Shown one piece after another: positions 23,179 to 32,322 of a DNA stretch of 43,658 bases. This DNA comes from an uncultured Clostridia bacterium. GTDB taxonomy: Bacteria > Bacillota > Clostridia > Oscillospirales > Ruminococcaceae. The notes below the pieces were generated by a model. That model was not told the DNA's origin. It saw only the letters and a list, made by a program, of their open reading frames with translations, and searched no databases. Each line of letters opens with the position of its first letter. Position 1 is the stretch's first letter. The stretch is taken from assembly GCA_947168885.1 (NCBI GenBank), contig CAMVNQ010000024.1, positions 1 through 43,658 on the forward strand, read 5' to 3'. The position numbers were made by a program, and so were the translations under genes.

Positions 23179-23745
23179 ATGAAGATAGAAAACATCAAAG
23201 TTTACGACATAGAAGAATGCTTCAAAGCGAGCAAATACCCTATGGCAGTTGATACCGACGCGGTGAACGGCGAGATCACCGACCGCATAATAAGCCTTGC
23301 GCAATCCGGCAAGGGCGAGGGTCACGACCAGTTCATGACCGGCATACGCGTGGCGTTCGATCTTACGTTCACAGTAAAGGCGTGGACAGAGGCGGAAAGA
23401 TACCGCTTCCTTGAATTCGTGTCGAGCCAGTCCACCATGCACCGCATTGCGAAATTCGACCTGTCAAAGCAGTACTGCAAGTACGTTGACCCGCGTATGA
23501 TAGAGATAATGAATGAGCTCAAAGACCGCTATAACGAAACGCAGGACCCCGAGGACTATCTGCGTCTGCTGTACAGTAATCCATGCGGGTTCGAGCTTAC
23601 GGCACGGCTTACCACGAATTACCGTGCGCTCAAGACGATTTACGCGCAGAGAAAGAACCACCGACTTCCTGAGTGGAGAGAGTTCTGCAAGGAGATCGAG
23701 AAGCTTCCTTATGCTATGGAGCTTATAGTAGGCAAACAGCAGTGA
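23179..23745 (+). CDS. ThyX-superfamily-like protein of unknown function
   Basis: A 188-residue soluble protein. The order of elements resembles flavin-dependent thymidylate synthase ThyX: a small-residue stretch followed by His (GKGEGHDQF), a strand rich in aromatic and Val (FDLTFTVKAW), a Ser/Arg region (SSQSTMHR), and late in the protein N-Y-R-x-L-K then HRLPEWREFC, which parallels the NARSL ... H-x-QWE part of ThyX. The catalytic RHR-x7-S signature is absent, so this is probably a relative rather than an active ThyX. AAGGAG precedes the ATG. Phage and clostridial genomes carry similar proteins (from memory). Confidence 0.6.
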   Translation: MKIENIKVYDIEECFKASKYPMAVDTDAVNGEITDRIISLAQSGKGEGHDQFMTGIRVAFDLTFTVKAWTEAERYRFLEFVSSQSTMHRIAKFDLSKQYCKYVDPRMIEIMNELKDRYNETQDPEDYLRLLYSNPCGFELTARLTTNYRALKTIYAQRKNHRLPEWREFCKEIEKLPYAMELIVGKQQ

Positions 23746-23787
23746 ACGCAAGCGTAACTCTGTTCCACGTCTGATATTGAACAAATA

Positions 23788-23826
23788 AACGAACCGATAG
23801 ATGTACTCTATCGGTTCGTTCTTTTA
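23788..23826. terminator. Terminator between the ThyX-like and SpoIID-like genes
   Basis: A perfect 14-bp stem AACGAACCGATAGA/TCTATCGGTTCGTT with a 5-nt loop, then CTTTTAT on the plus strand. It ends the plus-strand gene; the stem could also stop minus-strand transcripts. Confidence 0.85.
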
Positions 23827-23879
23827 TCTATCGGATATTTGTTTTACGATACGTCCGGAAGGAAACGGCGTGACAGCGC

Positions 23880-25355
23880 TTATTTTATCACTGCTCCCGG
23901 ATAGTAGAAGTTAAGTATCTGGTCGTAGGTGTAACCGTACTTGGAAGCAAGGATATTCGCGCCGTGCTGGCTGAATCCTACGCAGTGCCCGTAGCCGTAG
24001 GTCGTGATCGTGAACTCATCGTTCGCCGCGTCGTACTCTATGTCGAATGAAGCCGAGCGAATATCATAGTCCATGATCTTTTCGCGGAACACGCGCCCGG
24101 TTATGTTAACATCACGGGTACCGTTGTTGTACTTTGTCTGACCGCCTATCGACATCTGTCCGACGAACACGCCGTCGGTGTACGACTCGATCTTTAACCA
24201 TTCCGACGGGTCGCCGGTAAGCTCTATACCGGTCGATTTGCTGACATAATTCTTTATCTCGTCGGACGAGAACTTGACTTTGCGGCCGTAGTTGATGTCG
24301 TATTCCTTGTCGATGAAACCGGTGTCTATGCTCTGGAGATAAGGATAATCTATACCCCAGACGTTCTTCGACGAAGCGGTGCGTCCTGCTGTCGAAGCGG
24401 AATATACTGCCTGAATAAGCGTTCCGTCGTAGTAGAGCGCCTTGCCAAGCACCTGAGCGACAAGTTTCTTAACGCGCTCGGTCGGGGTGCTCTTCGCTAT
24501 ATAAGCGCGCTGGCCGTTGATATTGTAGTATTTTATATAAGTATAGGTTGCGATCGCCTGTGCTTTTATTGCTTCGTCATCGAAAACGTCGCTTATCTCC
24601 GCCATTACAGCTGCAGATACTACATTGAGCGCGGTGTCGCTTACTATCGTTCCGGCAGCATTAACGGTGAATATCTCATTGGAAGCGTCGGTCGCGGGTA
24701 TTTCATCCTCCGGCTCGGGAGCCGCGGTGGTGGTAGTAGTTTCTTCGACCGTTGTTGTGGTCTCGGCTTCACTTGTCGAAACTATGGTGAGATCGCCGTC
24801 GAGATCGTCCTCGGGAGGTTCGGTGTCCTCATCTTCGATATCCTCGGCATCTTCCTCGTCCTCTTCTTCACTGTACGCAGGTACGGTGGTCGTCTCGGGC
24901 GCGGCAGTTGTCGTTACTGCGGTTGTCGCTGCGGTAGTTGTTTCCGCAGTAGTCGCCGCCGTAGTTGTTTCGGTGGTCTCCGCCGGCGCGGTTGTCGTAG
25001 TTGTTTTCGGGACGGTGTAATCGAGGTCGTCACCGCTCATGACGAAGTCCGCCGTCTGTGCGGGAGTAGTCGTGACCGTTGTGTCCTCATCGGGTATAAG
25101 CAGCATCGTTTCCGTGCGGGTATAATCCGCAAGCCGCGGTTTCTGTGCGTTCAGCACGACGAGCTCGGTGGCGTAGGTATATACCGCTTTGCCTTCTTCG
25201 TCGACTCCGGAAGTCACCGCGGGAGCTGAAATTCTTGTTTCCGGCTCCGGTTTTTCGGTTCCGAGGCTCACGTCTATGCTTTCGACCGTCTGCATTATCC
25301 CGAACAGGAATATGTAAATACAGATTATCATAAGAGAAACAGCGATCTTGATCAA
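23880..25355 (-). CDS. SpoIID/LytB-domain protein with Thr-rich linker
   Basis: A 491-residue protein with an N-terminal membrane anchor (residues ~4-21), a long Thr/Ala/Glu low-complexity linker (~90-225) and a C-terminal SpoIID/LytB domain. The domain shows AQAIATYTY, the S-x-S-T-A-G-x-T stretch, and GYGHCVGFSQHGANILA, the family signature with Cys and His where many have Gly and Tyr. SpoIID is a lytic transglycosylase acting on denuded glycan strands during engulfment; the linker suggests a wall-spanning relative rather than classic SpoIID. The start is TTG, after AAAGGA. It follows the sortase genes on the same strand. Confidence 0.85.
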   Translation of the reverse strand: MIKIAVSLMIICIYIFLFGIMQTVESIDVSLGTEKPEPETRISAPAVTSGVDEEGKAVYTYATELVVLNAQKPRLADYTRTETMLLIPDEDTTVTTTPAQTADFVMSGDDLDYTVPKTTTTTAPAETTETTTAATTAETTTAATTAVTTTAAPETTTVPAYSEEEDEEDAEDIEDEDTEPPEDDLDGDLTIVSTSEAETTTTVEETTTTTAAPEPEDEIPATDASNEIFTVNAAGTIVSDTALNVVSAAVMAEISDVFDDEAIKAQAIATYTYIKYYNINGQRAYIAKSTPTERVKKLVAQVLGKALYYDGTLIQAVYSASTAGRTASSKNVWGIDYPYLQSIDTGFIDKEYDINYGRKVKFSSDEIKNYVSKSTGIELTGDPSEWLKIESYTDGVFVGQMSIGGQTKYNNGTRDVNITGRVFREKIMDYDIRSASFDIEYDAANDEFTITTYGYGHCVGFSQHGANILASKYGYTYDQILNFYYPGAVIK

Positions 25356-25439
25356 TGATCCTTTTCCCGTAATCTCGCCCCCTTATCTTGTTTCCGGCTG
25401 CTCCGCCTGCGGCGCGCAGCTTCACAGGAAATGTCCGCG

Positions 25440-26558
25440 TCAGTCGTTATAGCCCTTGAAATCCTTTATATAAGCAGGATCCCACTTTCTTCCCGCCCAT
25501 TCGCAGGCATAGTTCTTGTAGTATGCGTCGAACATCTTGCGCTTTACATTGTTGTTCTCGTCGAAACCGGAATTGTCTATGAACTTCGATGTGTCGAGTT
25601 CGAGAGACTCGTTGTCGCGCACTTTTCTTGCCATTACGACAAGGCGCATATCGCTGAACATCGAGAAATCACAGGTCGAGAGAGTAAGTATCTCGTCGCC
25701 GTATTCAAGATCGACACCGGTATAGAAGTAGCTTCTGTCGAGACACTCGGCGATATAGTTGTCGAACTGTGTCTTTGACTTGAAATATACCGTGTTCCAG
25801 TAGTCGAAGACCTCGCCGTGCTGTTCATTGGTATTCGTGAGGAATACCGCGAATACGAAGTATTTGTTGCGCTTATAGAGCGTGTCGAAGTTGATGAGAT
25901 AGTTGCGCTTTAAGAAGTCCATTCCCTCCTTGCGGTAGTGCGAAAGGGGCTGGAAGTAGTTGTTTGTGATAAGGTTATGACCGTAGAGAAGCAGGTTATG
26001 CGGCATCTCCGTGGCGGTTATCTTACCCTGATAGTCGGCGAAGATCGTGCCGTTCTCGTTGGGGCCTTTGTCGAAGGTGTGCTTTAAATAGTATTCATTG
26101 TCGGTGGTCTGTACCACTGGCATCTGGATATACGGATAAAGCTCTATCCAGCCGACAAAGTCGTTGTTGCGCTCATAGAAGGGCGCGTAATCCGCGAGAA
26201 CTTCGACCTTATTCTCGGTCTCGCCGCCGGACGGCTTATCGCTGTCGTCTGTGTCGTTCATTATTATCGTTACTACATCATCGTCCGCATTCTCGATCTT
26301 CTGCTCAGCGTAGCTCTGTACTTCCTCGGTGTTTCTCTGGTCACGCAGGACGTAGAAGTCGAGCATGATGAAACCTGCGGTGAACAGGACTATTATTGAG
26401 ACGAGCAAAACGATCTTGCGTATAGCTTCGCCCGTTGTGTCACCTTTCCACGGGAGTATCCCGCTGAAAAAGGACTCTACCGCGCCCATTTTCTTGCGCT
26501 TTTTAGGCGGGCGGCGCTTTGATGTGTTTTTTCTTGGTGTGAGTTCAAGCTCGGGCAT
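25440..26558 (-). CDS. Class B sortase (membrane-anchored)
   Basis: A 372-residue protein: basic cytoplasmic N terminus (KRRPPKKRKK), one membrane helix (~49-71), an acidic stalk, then a sortase B domain. Catalytic residues are visible as His194 (LLYGHNL), Cys296 (LTLSTCDF) and Arg305 (MRLVVMAR). Sortase B cleaves NPxTN-like signals and joins proteins to peptidoglycan or pili. A C-terminal extension of ~60 residues after Arg, with W-x-GRKWDP, is shared with the two neighbouring sortases. It is the last of three tandem sortase genes, 5 bp from the previous one. Confidence 0.92.
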   Translation of the reverse strand: MPELELTPRKNTSKRRPPKKRKKMGAVESFFSGILPWKGDTTGEAIRKIVLLVSIIVLFTAGFIMLDFYVLRDQRNTEEVQSYAEQKIENADDDVVTIIMNDTDDSDKPSGGETENKVEVLADYAPFYERNNDFVGWIELYPYIQMPVVQTTDNEYYLKHTFDKGPNENGTIFADYQGKITATEMPHNLLLYGHNLITNNYFQPLSHYRKEGMDFLKRNYLINFDTLYKRNKYFVFAVFLTNTNEQHGEVFDYWNTVYFKSKTQFDNYIAECLDRSYFYTGVDLEYGDEILTLSTCDFSMFSDMRLVVMARKVRDNESLELDTSKFIDNSGFDENNNVKRKMFDAYYKNYACEWAGRKWDPAYIKDFKGYND

Positions 26559-26563
26559 TTATA

Positions 26564-27766
26564 TCAGTCATCCTCCGAAGTATCAGTCGAAGCCTCTGTT
26601 GTATCGGTCGCAGCATGGGTCTTACGGTATTCTTCATACCCCTTTATTTTCAGGTGGAACTTTGATGTATCGGTGCTTTCGGTGTCCGCATCCCAGTTTC
26701 TGCCCTTCCATTCGCCGCCGTTGACCTGATAGTAATATTTGAAGTAGAGCGGGTCGGGGTTTATGACAGCCTTTGAGGTATCGACCTCGGGGCTCTCGCC
26801 GTCGCGGACGCGCCTTGCGAACACGACAAATCTCGTGTCGGCGTTCTCCTTGCCGAGAGGATAATAACAGGTCGAGAGTGTGAGTATCTCGTCGCCGTAT
26901 TCAAGATCGACATCGGTATAGAACTGGCTTCTGTCCATTATAGCTTCTATGTACTCGTAGAACTGATCCTCGTTCTTGATCGTTCTGCGCTTGTAGTACT
27001 TGAATACGGTGCCGTTCTTTGTCTGGGTGTTGACGAACATAGCCGCGAATACCTTATATGTACCTTTTTCCCAGATAGTGTCAAAGGTTATCGTCGGTGC
27101 GGCAAGGTACTGGCTTATGCCCTGACCTGCCTTGTACCATGTGCAGTATCTTGTCAGTTTCGCGAAACTCTTTCCGGAAGCCATATTATGTCCGTAAAGG
27201 ATAGTGTTTGCGGGACGTGTGCGGGTCGTGAATTTGCACTTATAGTCGGCATAGATCGCGCCCTCCTTGACTACACGGTCGAGGAAGTCGTGGGTAAGGA
27301 AGTATTTGTTGTCGTCGTACTGTACGACAGGCTCGCTTATATCCGTCTCGTTCGGGATATAAATGTTTATCCAGCCTATCATATTATCGTTTATGGATTT
27401 ATATTCGTCGAATGTTTTCGGATCGTGTCCGAGAGCGTTCAGAGCGTTTTTTACCTTCTGGCACTGCTCTTCGGAGTCATAGCTCGCTGCGCTTAATGTG
27501 TCCGCACTGAGCCCCGTGAACTGACCCCACGAATCCTCGGGGACCTCATCGGTCATTACCGGAAGCGGCGGGGGAGTAGTGGTCGTTGTCGTTGTTACGA
27601 GAGGCGCGGTGGTCGTCGCGGCAGTCGTGGTGGATTCGACAGGCGCTTCCGTTACCGACTCGGACGTTTCCTGAGCCGAATTATCGCCGCAGGAAGCGCT
27701 TGATGCGATCAGACCGGCTATTGCGGCAGCGGCAGCGATTTTTCTTAATTTGCTTTTTACTGACAT
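26564..27766 (-). CDS. Class B sortase, predicted lipoprotein
   Basis: A 400-residue protein. Instead of a stop-transfer helix it has a signal peptide ending in ASSASC (Cys26), a lipobox-like site, followed by a Thr-rich linker (TTTAATTTAP, TTTTTTTPPPLP). The sortase B core has His193 (LYGHNM), Cys300 (TLSTCYY) and Arg312 (TRFVVFARR). The shared GEWKGRNWD C-terminal block is present and the protein ends in a Thr/Glu/Asp tail. A lipid-anchored sortase is unusual. It is the middle gene of the cluster. Confidence 0.9.
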   Translation of the reverse strand: MSVKSKLRKIAAAAAIAGLIASSASCGDNSAQETSESVTEAPVESTTTAATTTAPLVTTTTTTTPPPLPVMTDEVPEDSWGQFTGLSADTLSAASYDSEEQCQKVKNALNALGHDPKTFDEYKSINDNMIGWINIYIPNETDISEPVVQYDDNKYFLTHDFLDRVVKEGAIYADYKCKFTTRTRPANTILYGHNMASGKSFAKLTRYCTWYKAGQGISQYLAAPTITFDTIWEKGTYKVFAAMFVNTQTKNGTVFKYYKRRTIKNEDQFYEYIEAIMDRSQFYTDVDLEYGDEILTLSTCYYPLGKENADTRFVVFARRVRDGESPEVDTSKAVINPDPLYFKYYYQVNGGEWKGRNWDADTESTDTSKFHLKIKGYEEYRKTHAATDTTEASTDTSEDD

Positions 27767-27827
27767 AATTATCTTTCCTTTGGGTATTTATTGCTTATCG
27801 GGCATTCGTGCCCGTGTTTATACTGCA

Positions 27828-29147
27828 TTATTCCGAATAGCTCAGAAGCTTTGAGCTGTCCCATGCACGGCCGCCCCATGAACCGCCTTCAACGCGGTAC
27901 TGGTACGAGAACTTGAGCGGGTCGGGGTTGCGCTGTGCGGCGGAAACATCGACCGACGGATCCTCGCCGTCGCGGACTTTTCTCGCGAACACCGCTACAC
28001 GGGTATCGGCTTTTTCCTTGCCGTAGGGGTAGTAGCAGGTCGAGAGTGTGAGGAGATGGTCACCGTATTTAAGGTCAACATCCGTCCAGATCACGCTTCT
28101 GTCCATTATATCGAGTATGAAGTTGTTGAACGACTTTTCGTTCTTGAAGTCGCGGGCGTTCAGGTAAGGATATACCTCGCCGAGCTCGTCCTGGGTATTG
28201 AACAGTACACACGCGAATACTTTCCATTCCGCGTCGTCGTAAAGTGTGTTGAATTTTATAGTCGGGTGGTCACGGTAGAATTTCATAGGGTCATTCGTCT
28301 CGCCCTTCGGCACACCGCCGTCGTAGTATCTCGACAGCTTTGCGAACATAGTGTCGCCGTTCCACATATTGTGGCCGTATAATATCGTATTTGCCGAAAG
28401 CTTGCCGTTGTCGAACTTGTTGCGGTAGTCCGCGAATATTGCACCACGCTGGGTGGTCTGCTTTAAGAAGTTGTGTGTGAGGTAGTAGTCATTATCTGCC
28501 GCCTGCATTACCGGATAGTTTATGTTGACTATCGGGTCGTCCTCGCTTCCGAGGCTTATCCAGCCCACAATATCGGGGTTCTGGGAGTAAAGTCCGAGGA
28601 AGTCCACCTGGATTCCGGGTTTTTCGGACTCGATATTCTTTATGTCATCGTCGGTGAGGTTCAGCTCTTTCTTGATCTTTTCCTTTACCTCTTCTTCGAC
28701 CTGAACGCTGGATTTGTCCTGTTCGACGGGCTTGTACATTTCTTCGACCTTTTTATCGACTTCGATCTTCTGGTACTCCTCGTTTATGATGTCATAAACT
28801 ACCGAGCCGCCCGTTATCGCGAATGCCACGACTGCGACATCAAAGATGATCTTTCTGACCGATTCGGCAACACCGTCGCCCTTCATCGGGAATATAGCAT
28901 GGGCTGCGCGGACAAAGAAATTCGGTTTTTTTGCCTTTGTTTCGCCGTCGTCGTTATATACTATCTTCTTTTTGCCGGTCTGGCGGCGTCTTGTGTCGGG
29001 AATATCGTCGTCGTCGCTGTCGTCATCAAAGAAGCTCGCCGTTATATAGCTGTCACCGCCGGCTTCCTTTTCAACCGGCATTTCGTATTTTTTCTCATGG
29101 TGCGCCGTGCCTGTTTTCCTGTGAGGTCTTTTTGCAAAGCCTGCCAT
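27828..29147 (-). CDS. Class B sortase with long cytoplasmic acidic N terminus
   Basis: A 439-residue protein. Residues 1-98 are charged, with an Asp run (FFDDDSDDDDIPD) and basic patches; one helix spans ~99-118; a Glu/Lys coiled stalk leads to a sortase B domain with His259 (LYGHNM), Cys371 (LTLSTCYY) and Arg383 (TRVAVFARK). The GGSWGGRAWD block closes it. AAGGAGAC before the ATG lies within the end of pncC, 10 bp away, so the two genes are probably co-transcribed. It is first of the three sortase genes. Confidence 0.92.
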   Translation of the reverse strand: MAGFAKRPHRKTGTAHHEKKYEMPVEKEAGGDSYITASFFDDDSDDDDIPDTRRRQTGKKKIVYNDDGETKAKKPNFFVRAAHAIFPMKGDGVAESVRKIIFDVAVVAFAITGGSVVYDIINEEYQKIEVDKKVEEMYKPVEQDKSSVQVEEEVKEKIKKELNLTDDDIKNIESEKPGIQVDFLGLYSQNPDIVGWISLGSEDDPIVNINYPVMQAADNDYYLTHNFLKQTTQRGAIFADYRNKFDNGKLSANTILYGHNMWNGDTMFAKLSRYYDGGVPKGETNDPMKFYRDHPTIKFNTLYDDAEWKVFACVLFNTQDELGEVYPYLNARDFKNEKSFNNFILDIMDRSVIWTDVDLKYGDHLLTLSTCYYPYGKEKADTRVAVFARKVRDGEDPSVDVSAAQRNPDPLKFSYQYRVEGGSWGGRAWDSSKLLSYSE

Positions 29148-29157
29148 AACTGTCTCC

Positions 29158-29691
29158 TTAATTTCTTGTATTTATCTGAATATCTTCCTTTATCTTTTCA
29201 AGCACCGTTTCAAGTGCCGTAAGTGCTGTTTCATATCGTACCGCTTCGCGGCCGTTTGCTGCTTCCGGAAATTTTTCGCCGGTAAACAGGTATCTCTTCG
29301 CGGACGTCCCCGTCTTTGTCGAACAGCCGATATAAACCGTTCCGACAGGTTTTTCCGGAGTTCCGCCGGTTGGCCCCGCTATTCCGGTGACCGAAACGGC
29401 TATATCCGCCCCCGCGAGCTTACGGACACCCTCTGCCATCTGTACGGCGGTCTCTTCTGACACCGCGCCGACGCTTGCGAGAGTTTCCGCCCAAACGCCG
29501 AGAAGTTTCATTTTTGCTTCGTTTGCATAGGTGCATACGCCGAACCCGAAAACATCCGACGAGCCGGACACCGAGGTGATCTCCGCCGAGATGAGCCCGC
29601 CTGTGCAGCTTTCCGCTGTTGCAAGCGTAACTCCCCGTTCTTTTAGTAATTGTACTACATTCTCTGCTGCTTTGTCAAGTTTTGTAACCAT
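29158..29691 (-). CDS. pncC: Nicotinamide-nucleotide amidohydrolase (CinA C-terminal family)
   Basis: Deamidates NMN to nicotinate mononucleotide in NAD recycling. A 177-residue stand-alone CinA C-domain: [14 protein letters not shown] (from residue 26), [19 protein letters not shown], and [21 protein letters not shown] are all present. The N-terminal CinA MoCF domain is absent, so it is PncC type. No clear Shine-Dalgarno is seen before ATG 29691. It precedes the sortase genes by 10 bp; I see no functional link. Confidence 0.9.
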   Translation of the reverse strand: MVTKLDKAAENVVQLLKERGVTLATAESCTGGLISAEITSVSGSSDVFGFGVCTYANEAKMKLLGVWAETLASVGAVSEETAVQMAEGVRKLAGADIAVSVTGIAGPTGGTPEKPVGTVYIGCSTKTGTSAKRYLFTGEKFPEAANGREAVRYETALTALETVLEKIKEDIQINTRN

Positions 29692-29771
29692 ATTGTAATA
29701 ATTTAACGTGTAAAAACAGTGAAGATTTCCAAAGAATAATCTAAAATCTGTAAAGTCGTAATGTCTGCGGC

Positions 29772-30944
29772 TTAAAGCTTAAAATCCTTTATTTCTATTC
29801 CCGCTATAGCCTTCTCGATAAGCGGTTCGAAGTCAAATCGCGCTTCCGCGGCTTCGACCTCGGCGATCACCGGCTTTGTGCGCGGGTGCTTCGGCGTGAA
29901 TACCGTACAGCAGTCCTCATAAGGCTGGATAGATGTCTCGAACGTCCCGATCTTCCGCGCGATCTCGGTGATCTCCTTCTTGTCCATGCCTATGACGGGA
30001 CGGAATACCGGATATTCCGCGACCTTGTCGGTACATCCGAGCGCCATGATCGTCTGGCTTGCTACCTGACCGACGCTTTCGCCCGTGATTATAGCCTTGT
30101 AGTCGTGCGCAGCGCACATACGGTTTGTTATCTTTATCATAAGCCTGCGCATAATGACCGTGAAATATTCCTCAGGACAGTTATCGCGCAGTGCTTCCTG
30201 TATCTCCGTGAACGGTACTATATAAAAACGTATGTCTCCGCAGTACGGCACGAGTTCCTCGCACAGTTCCTCGACTTTCATCAGAGCACGCTCTGATGTG
30301 TACGGCGGGCTCTGGAAGTGTATCGCGTCAACACCGATGCCGCGCTTCGCCATCATATATGCTGCAACGGGGCTGTCGATACCGCCGGACAGGAGCAGTA
30401 AAGCCGTGCCGCTGCTTCCGACGGGGATACCGCCGACCGCTATGATGCGCTTTGCGCTCAGATATGCGTTGGTGTCGCGTATCTCGCATTTTACCGTAAC
30501 GTCAGGCTCGTGCACATCCACCGTAAGATGCGGGTAGGCTTCGAGTATCGCCGCGCCGAGCTCGACCTGTATCTCCGGTGAACGCAGCGGGAAGCGCTTG
30601 TCCGAGCGTTTTGCCTCGACCTTGAAAGTCTTTGCCGCGCCGAGGACTTCCTCAAGATACGGCATACCCTGTTTTACTATCTCATCGAAATCCTTCGGGA
30701 GCACCGCCGCGCGCTGTACAGCCGCCACGCCGAACGATTTTGTGACCCATTCTATCGCCTTTTCTATGTCCGCGTCGTCATTCTCCGGCGCGATATAGAT
30801 CGTGGACTGGTTACGGGTGATCTTGAAATCCCCGCAGTTCTTTATCCTTCGCTTGATATTTCTGACGAGAAGGTCTTCAAAGGTGTTTTTGTTCAAGCCT
30901 TTGAGCGCAATCTCGCCGTATTTTGCCATTATTACTTCCTGCAT
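29772..30944 (-). CDS. thiI: tRNA 4-thiouridine synthase ThiI
   Basis: Adenylates U8 of tRNA and transfers sulfur to give 4-thiouridine. It has the N-terminal ferredoxin-like and THUMP domains ([17 protein letters not shown] at the start) and the PP-loop SGGIDS (186-191) in the ATPase domain. At 390 aa it lacks the C-terminal rhodanese domain of E. coli ThiI, the common Bacillota form that takes sulfur directly from a dedicated NifS. Consistent with this, the cysteine desulfurase gene lies directly upstream. CGGAGAC precedes the ATG. Confidence 0.95.
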   Translation of the reverse strand: MQEVIMAKYGEIALKGLNKNTFEDLLVRNIKRRIKNCGDFKITRNQSTIYIAPENDDADIEKAIEWVTKSFGVAAVQRAAVLPKDFDEIVKQGMPYLEEVLGAAKTFKVEAKRSDKRFPLRSPEIQVELGAAILEAYPHLTVDVHEPDVTVKCEIRDTNAYLSAKRIIAVGGIPVGSSGTALLLLSGGIDSPVAAYMMAKRGIGVDAIHFQSPPYTSERALMKVEELCEELVPYCGDIRFYIVPFTEIQEALRDNCPEEYFTVIMRRLMIKITNRMCAAHDYKAIITGESVGQVASQTIMALGCTDKVAEYPVFRPVIGMDKKEITEIARKIGTFETSIQPYEDCCTVFTPKHPRTKPVIAEVEAAEARFDFEPLIEKAIAGIEIKDFKL

Positions 30945-30995
30945 TAATCTGTCTCCGTTTTGTATTTTTTAAAGCTTTTTGGGACGGGGGAGTTT

Positions 30996-31035
30996 GAGGG
31001 GGAGCCCCTTTTCCGCGGAAAAGGGGCTTTCCCTC
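30996..31035. repeat. Long intergenic hairpin between nifS-like gene and thiI
   Basis: GAGGG and AGCCCCTTTTCC pair with GGAAAAGGGGCT and CCCTC. It is preceded by AAAGCTTTTTGGGACGGGGG and followed by GCGCGTCAGCG, motifs also seen around the hairpin at 4724-4762. It may reduce read-through from the desulfurase gene into thiI. Confidence 0.65.
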
Positions 31036-31060
31036 ATGCGCGTCAGCGCTGTCTCAAGCG

Positions 31061-32170
31061 TCAGCGCCTGAACCTCGTTATCCCGTCTGCTATCCCCTCA
31101 ACGAGCGTTTCTATATCGCTCTCTGTCGTGAACGGCGAAAAGCTAACGCGTATCGCGCTGTCCGCGTCCTTGTCGGGCACTCCGAATTCTGCCAATACTC
31201 CGCTCGTCTTGCCCTTTGAGCAGGCGGAACCGCTCGATACATATATTTCCCGTTCTTCGAGGAAGTGAAGCATTATCTCGCTTCTTACGCCCCGTACCGA
31301 GAAATTCAGTATATTCTTCGCGTTTCCGTAGCTGTTTATCCTTATATCCGGCAGCTCCGAGAGCCGCTTTTCAAGCATACCGTTCAGCTCCGCGTATTTT
31401 CCCGCGAAGTCCGGATAGCTTCTTACTGCTTCGGCGAACCCCGCTATCATATCAACGGGCTCAGTGCCGGAGCGGATACCGCCCTGCTGACCGCCGCCGT
31501 AAAGAAGCGGCTCGAAGCGTATTCCTTTTGCCATGTACAGCGCGCCTATCCCCTTGGGTCCGTGTATCTTATGGGCGGAAAGGCTTATAAGATCGGCTCT
31601 GAGCGTCTTTGACGGGAGTTTGCAGAATCCTTGTACCGCGTCACAGTGTACTGTGGTTTTCGGGTTTTTGCGCTTTACGGCGCTGTATATCTTTGAAAGG
31701 TCGGTTATGAAACCGGTCTCGTTGTTGACCCACATTACGCTTACCATGAGCGTATCGCCGTCAACAGCGTCGATGATGCGCTGTTCATAGTCCTGTGGCT
31801 CGTCACGCTTCGGCGGCTTTACGCGGACTATCTCGAAACCAGCCTTTTCGAGCTCACGGAGCGGGTTTTCAACGCTCGGGTGCTCAAAAGAAGTGGTAAC
31901 TATGCGCTTACCGTCGTGTTTATGCGCTTTCGGGATACCGGCTATGACGGTGTTGCTGCTTTCTGTCGCGCCGGAAGAGAAGATGATGTTTCCGTCAAGT
32001 CCGAGCCGGTTTAGTATTGTGTTTTTTGCGTCTTTTATGACTTTTTCGGCATTTATGCCCATTTTATGCAGGGACGAAGCGTTACCGAAGTTCTGCGCCA
32101 TATTCTCCGAAACAGCCTTTATGACGCTGTCAAACGGGCGTGTCGTCGCCGAATTGTCGAGATATATCAT
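31061..32170 (-). CDS. Cysteine desulfurase (NifS/IscS family, ThiI partner)
   Basis: A PLP enzyme that takes sulfur from cysteine. Seen: N-terminal YLDNSATTRP, GATESSNT, EHPSVENP, the PLP lysine Lys201 (SLSAHKIHGPKG) and the sulfur-carrying Cys317 (SSGSACSKGK). At 369 aa it is slightly short of IscS and lacks a long C-terminal tail. Directly upstream of thiI, it is most likely the sulfur donor for tRNA thiolation, as in the nifZ-thiI pair of other Bacillota. GGTGAT precedes the ATG. Confidence 0.93.
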   Translation of the reverse strand: MIYLDNSATTRPFDSVIKAVSENMAQNFGNASSLHKMGINAEKVIKDAKNTILNRLGLDGNIIFSSGATESSNTVIAGIPKAHKHDGKRIVTTSFEHPSVENPLRELEKAGFEIVRVKPPKRDEPQDYEQRIIDAVDGDTLMVSVMWVNNETGFITDLSKIYSAVKRKNPKTTVHCDAVQGFCKLPSKTLRADLISLSAHKIHGPKGIGALYMAKGIRFEPLLYGGGQQGGIRSGTEPVDMIAGFAEAVRSYPDFAGKYAELNGMLEKRLSELPDIRINSYGNAKNILNFSVRGVRSEIMLHFLEEREIYVSSGSACSKGKTSGVLAEFGVPDKDADSAIRVSFSPFTTESDIETLVEGIADGITRFRR

Positions 32171-32205
32171 AAATTATCACCATATATTGGAATATATTCT
32201 TATTT

Positions 32206-32214
32206 ATTATACCA
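32206..32214 (-). promoter_or_regulatory. Extended -10 promoter of the nifS-like gene
   Basis: The minus strand reads TGGTATAAT, an extended -10, 36 bp upstream of the ATG; the -35 is T-rich and poor. Confidence 0.6.
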
Positions 32215-32274
32215 CATATTGTAAAAAAAAGAAATAGAATATTACAAAAAAATATGCACAAAATTATCGTTGAG

Positions 32275-32294
32275 AAAGTGCGGATACGCACTTT
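32275..32294 (+). other. Leader hairpin upstream of ypeB
   Basis: AAAGTGCG-GATA-CGCACTTT, a perfect 8-bp stem, lies 28 bp before the ypeB start. It could be a 5' stabiliser or a remnant terminator; no T-run follows. Confidence 0.4.
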
Positions 32295-32322
32295 GATGTC
32301 AAAAACCGAAAGGATAATAAAA

